Positions 19,653-22,465 of a stretch of DNA of 22,465 bases are shown here, one piece after another. This DNA comes from Utricularia gibba (lineage: Eukaryota; Streptophyta; Magnoliopsida; Lamiales; Lentibulariaceae): NCBI GenBank assembly GCA_002189035.1, contig NEEC01000208.1, forward strand, positions 1-22,465, read 5' to 3'. The first letter of the stretch is position 1, and each line of letters begins with the position of its first letter. Both the position numbers and the translations under genes were made by a program. Under the pieces are notes generated by a model. The model was not told the DNA's origin. It saw only the letters and a list, made by a program, of their open reading frames with translations, and made no database searches.

Positions 19653-22448
19653 ACGAGAGCGCCTCCTCAGATATAAAGCATGCGGTTGAGAAAACCATTT
19701 TGGGTGCTCATGACATCCTAACTTCAATAAGTGCAGCACGATTTTCGTCGAGTAGGACCCGATGTGGCAAAGGAACCTTGGGTCAGAACGAAGTTCACAA
19801 CGACATCACCCGCCCAAAAACGACAAGCTTTTCCTTGAGAAACCATGTAGGCAGCCAATTAAAACCCAACGTTAAGAAATGCATCAAGTTTTTTGCCGAG
19901 CTACAAATGACTATGGGCCCGAGCTCGACTCGACCTCCTTTCGATACCGTTGCCCCACGAGAGCGCCTCCTCAGATATAAAGCATGCGGTTGAGAAAACC
20001 ATTTTGGGTGCTTATGACATCCTAACTTCAATAAGTGCATCACGATTTTCGTCGAGTAGGACCCGATGTGGCAAAGGAGTCAGACCGAACCTTGGGTCAG
20101 AACGAAGTTCACAACGACATCACCGCCCAAAAACGACAAGCTTTTCCTTGAGAAACCATGTAGGCAGCCAATTAAAACCCAACGTTAAGAAATGCATCAA
20201 GTTTTTTGCCGAGCCACAAATGACTATGGGCCCGAGCTCGACTCGACCTCCCTGCTCGATACCGTTGCCCCACGAGAGCGCCTCCTCAAATATAAAGCAT
20301 GCGGTTGAGAAAACCATTTTGGGTGCCATGACATCCTAACTTCAATAAGTGCAGCACGATTTCGTCGAGTAGGACCCGATGTGGCAAAGGAGTCAGACCG
20401 AACCTTGGGTCAGAACGAAGTTCACAACGACATCACCCGCCCAAAAACGACAAGCTTTTCCTTGAGAAACCATGTAGGCAGCCAATTAAAACCCAACGTT
20501 AAGAAATGCATCAAGTTTTTTGCCGAGCCACAAATGACTATGGGCCCGAGCTCGACTCGACCTCCTTCTCGATACCGTTGCCCCACGAGAGCGCCTCCTC
20601 AGATATAAAGCATGCGGTTGAGAAAACCATTTTGGGTGCTCATGACATCCTAACTTCAATAAGTGCAGCACGATTTTCGTCGAGTAGGACCCGATGTGGC
20701 AAAGGAACCTTGGGTCAGAACGAAGTTCACAACGACATCACCCGCCCAAAAACGACAAGCTTTTCCTTGAGAAACCATGTAGGCAGCCAATTAAAACCCA
20801 ACGTTAAGAAATGCATCAAGTTTTTTGCCGAGCTACAAATGACTATGGGCCCGAGCTCGACTCGACCTCCTTCTCGATACCGTTGCCCCACGAGAGCGCC
20901 TCCTCAGATATAAAGCATGCGGTTGAGAAAACCATTTTGGGTGCTTATGACATCCTAACTTCAATAAGTGCATCACGATTTTCGTCGAGTAGGACCCGAT
21001 GTGGCAAAGGAGTCAGACCGAACCTTGGGTCAGAACGAAGTTCACAACGACATCACCCGCCCAAAAACGACAAGCTTTTCCTTGAGAAACCATGTAGGCA
21101 GCCAATTAAAACCCAACGTTAAGAAATGCATCAAGTTTTTTGCCGAGCCACAAATGACTATGGGCCCGAGCTCGACTCGACCTCCTTCTCGATACCGTTG
21201 CCCCCACGAGAGCGCCTCCTCAGATATAAAGCATGCGGTTGAGAAAACCATTTTGGTGTGCTCATGACATCCTAACTTCAATAAGTGCAGCACGATTTTC
21301 GTCGAGTAGGACCCGATGTGGCAAAGGAACCTTGGGTCAGAACGAAGTTCACAACGACATCACCCGCCCAAAAACGACAAGCTTTTCCTTGAGAAACCAT
21401 GTAGGCAGCCAATTAAAACCCAACGTTAAGAAATGCATCAAGTTTTTTGCCGAGCACAAATGACTATGGGCCCGAGCTCGACTCGACCTCCTTCTCGATA
21501 CCGTTGCCCCACGAGAGCGCCTCCTCAGATATAAAGCATGCGGTTGAGAAAACCATTTTGGGTGCTTATGACATCCTAACTTCAATAAGTGCATCACGAT
21601 TTTCGTCGAGTAGGACCCGATGTGGCAAAGGAGTCAGACCGAACCTTGGGTCAGAACGAAGTTCACAACGACATCACCCGCCCAAAAACGACAAGCTTTT
21701 CCTTGAGAAACCATGTAGGCAGCCAATTAAAACCCAACGTTAAGAAATGCATCAAGTTTTTTGCCGAGCCACAAATGACTATGGGCCCGAGCTCGACTCG
21801 ACCTCCTTCTCGATACCGTTGCCCCACGAGAGCGCCTCCTCAGATATAAAGCATGCGGTTGAGAAAACCATTTTGGGTGCTCATGACATCCTAACTTCAA
21901 TAAGTGCAGCACGATTTTCGTCGAGTAGGACCCGATGTGGCAAAGAAGGAACCTTGGGTCAGAACGAAGTTCACAACGACATCACCCGCCCAAAAACGAC
22001 AAGCTTTTCCTTGAGAAACCATGTAGGCAGCCAATTAAAACCCAACGTTAAGAAATGCATCAAGTTTTTTGCCGAGCTACAAATGACTATGGGCCCGAGC
22101 TCGACTCGACCTCCTTCTCGATACCGTTGCCCCACGAGAGCGCCTCCTCAGATATAAAGCATGCGGTTGAGAAAACCATTTTGGGTGCTTATGACATCCT
22201 AACTTCAATAAGTGCATCACGATTTTCGTCGAGTAGGACCCGATGTGGCAAAGGAGTCAGACCGAACCTTGGGTCAGAACGAAGTTCACAACGACATCAC
22301 CCGCCCAAAAACGACAAGCTTTTCCTTGAGAAACCATGTAGGCAGCCAATTAAAACCCAACGTTAAGAAATGCATCAAGTTTTTTGCCGAGCCACAAATG
22401 ACTATGGGCCCGAGCTCGACTCGACCCCCTCTCGATACCGTTTGCCCC
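19653..22448. repeat. Satellite block, units 64-72, organised as a ~620-bp dimeric higher-order repeat
   Basis: Starts with length and state: 19653 (304, G84, D10, ctac); 19957 (315, T84, full, ccac, gcttatg); 20272 (313, G84, full, ccac, caaatata start; extra unit); 20585 (305, G84, D10, ctac); 20890 (316, T84, full, ccac, gcttatg); 21206 (305, G84, D10, cac); 21511 (315, T84, full, ccac, gcttatg); 21826 (308, G84, altered: aaagaaggaacc, ctac); 22134 (315, T84, full, ccac, gcttatg). Short G84 and long T84-gcttatg units alternate, giving pairs of 619, 621, 620 and 623 bp with one odd unit between the first and second pair. All four long T84 units carry gcttatg, which removes the BspHI site (tcatga). 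Confidence 0.85.
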
Positions 22449-22465
22449 ACGAGAGCGCCTCCTCA
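22449..22465. repeat. Partial satellite unit at the right edge
   Basis: The first 17 bases of a 73rd unit, from the acgagagcgcc landmark, are cut by the window edge. The array therefore continues to the right. Confidence 0.95.

Larger units (their letters stand above)
1..22465. repeat. Tandem satellite DNA array, ~305-315 bp unit, 72 complete copies plus a 17-base partial
   Basis: The landmark 'acgagagcgcc' or a one-step variant recurs about every 300-315 bases from position 1 to 22449, always on the same strand and with the same sequence between landmarks. No unique DNA interrupts it, and both edges lie inside the array. Fifteen units are exactly 315 bp. Each regular unit carries one HindIII (aagctt), one SphI (gcatgc) and one NsiI (atgcat) site, and most carry ApaI (gggccc) and SacI (gagctc), so digestion should give a ladder with a ~310-bp step. 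No coding, rRNA, tRNA, telomeric or transposon sequence is visible. Satellite identity is certain. Family, host and chromosomal position (centromere, subtelomere, knob, B chromosome) cannot be read from the sequence; the + strand is arbitrary. Confidence 0.98.

Noticed and set aside
1-22465. CRISPR-like array of regularly spaced repeats
   Set aside because: The repeated unit is 300 bp or more and directly abuts the next copy; there are no unique spacers, leader or cas genes.
1-22465. rDNA intergenic-spacer subrepeats
   Set aside because: No rRNA gene sequence or spacer promoter is visible in 22 kb, and the array is longer than typical spacer subrepeat blocks. It cannot be fully excluded without flanking sequence.

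Overview
The whole 22,465-base window is one head-to-tail tandem satellite array. I find no gene, RNA gene, transposon or unique flanking DNA. Counting each unit from its 'acgagagcgcc' landmark gives 72 consecutive units and a 17-base start of a 73rd. Seventy units are 287-316 bp long, with a mean near 308 and a full length of 315. Two units (starting at 8024 and 9075) are rearranged and about 446 bp long. All units lie in the same orientation, and both window edges fall inside the array, so its true length is unknown.

A long homogenised array of ~310-bp units is typical of eukaryotic heterochromatin (centromeric, pericentromeric, subtelomeric or knob/B-chromosome satellites). The unit size, about twice a 150-160 bp subunit, is common in plant satellites, so a plant is my weak preference; an invertebrate is also possible. 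I do not recognise the sequence as a named satellite family. GC is about 48% and CpG is not depleted (19 CpG in the 315-bp reference unit).

The structure has three scales. (1) Each 315-bp unit is an ancient duplication of two half-units of 159 and 156 bp, whose first ~67 positions still match at 48 of 67. (2) Units fall into partly linked variant classes: T or G at offset 84 (catcac/cagcac), a full or 10-bp-deleted segment at offsets 117-135, and gagctac, gagccac or gagcac near offset 260. (3) From about 19.65 kb to the right edge the two classes alternate as a 619-623 bp dimer, a young higher-order repeat. Elsewhere the order is irregular.

Region by region: 1-7416 is regular array with many one-base length differences in short runs; 7417-10105 is the most disturbed part, with both oversized units and several shortened ones; 10106-14757 is the cleanest part; 14758-19652 again holds microdeletions and one substitution cluster; 19653-22448 is the dimeric block. 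Variation is dominated by short indels, with few substitutions. This could reflect replication slippage and unequal exchange, or residual consensus error in a long-read assembly; the sequence alone cannot separate these. The many short open frames are by-products of repeating a unit whose length is divisible by three, and none looks like a gene.
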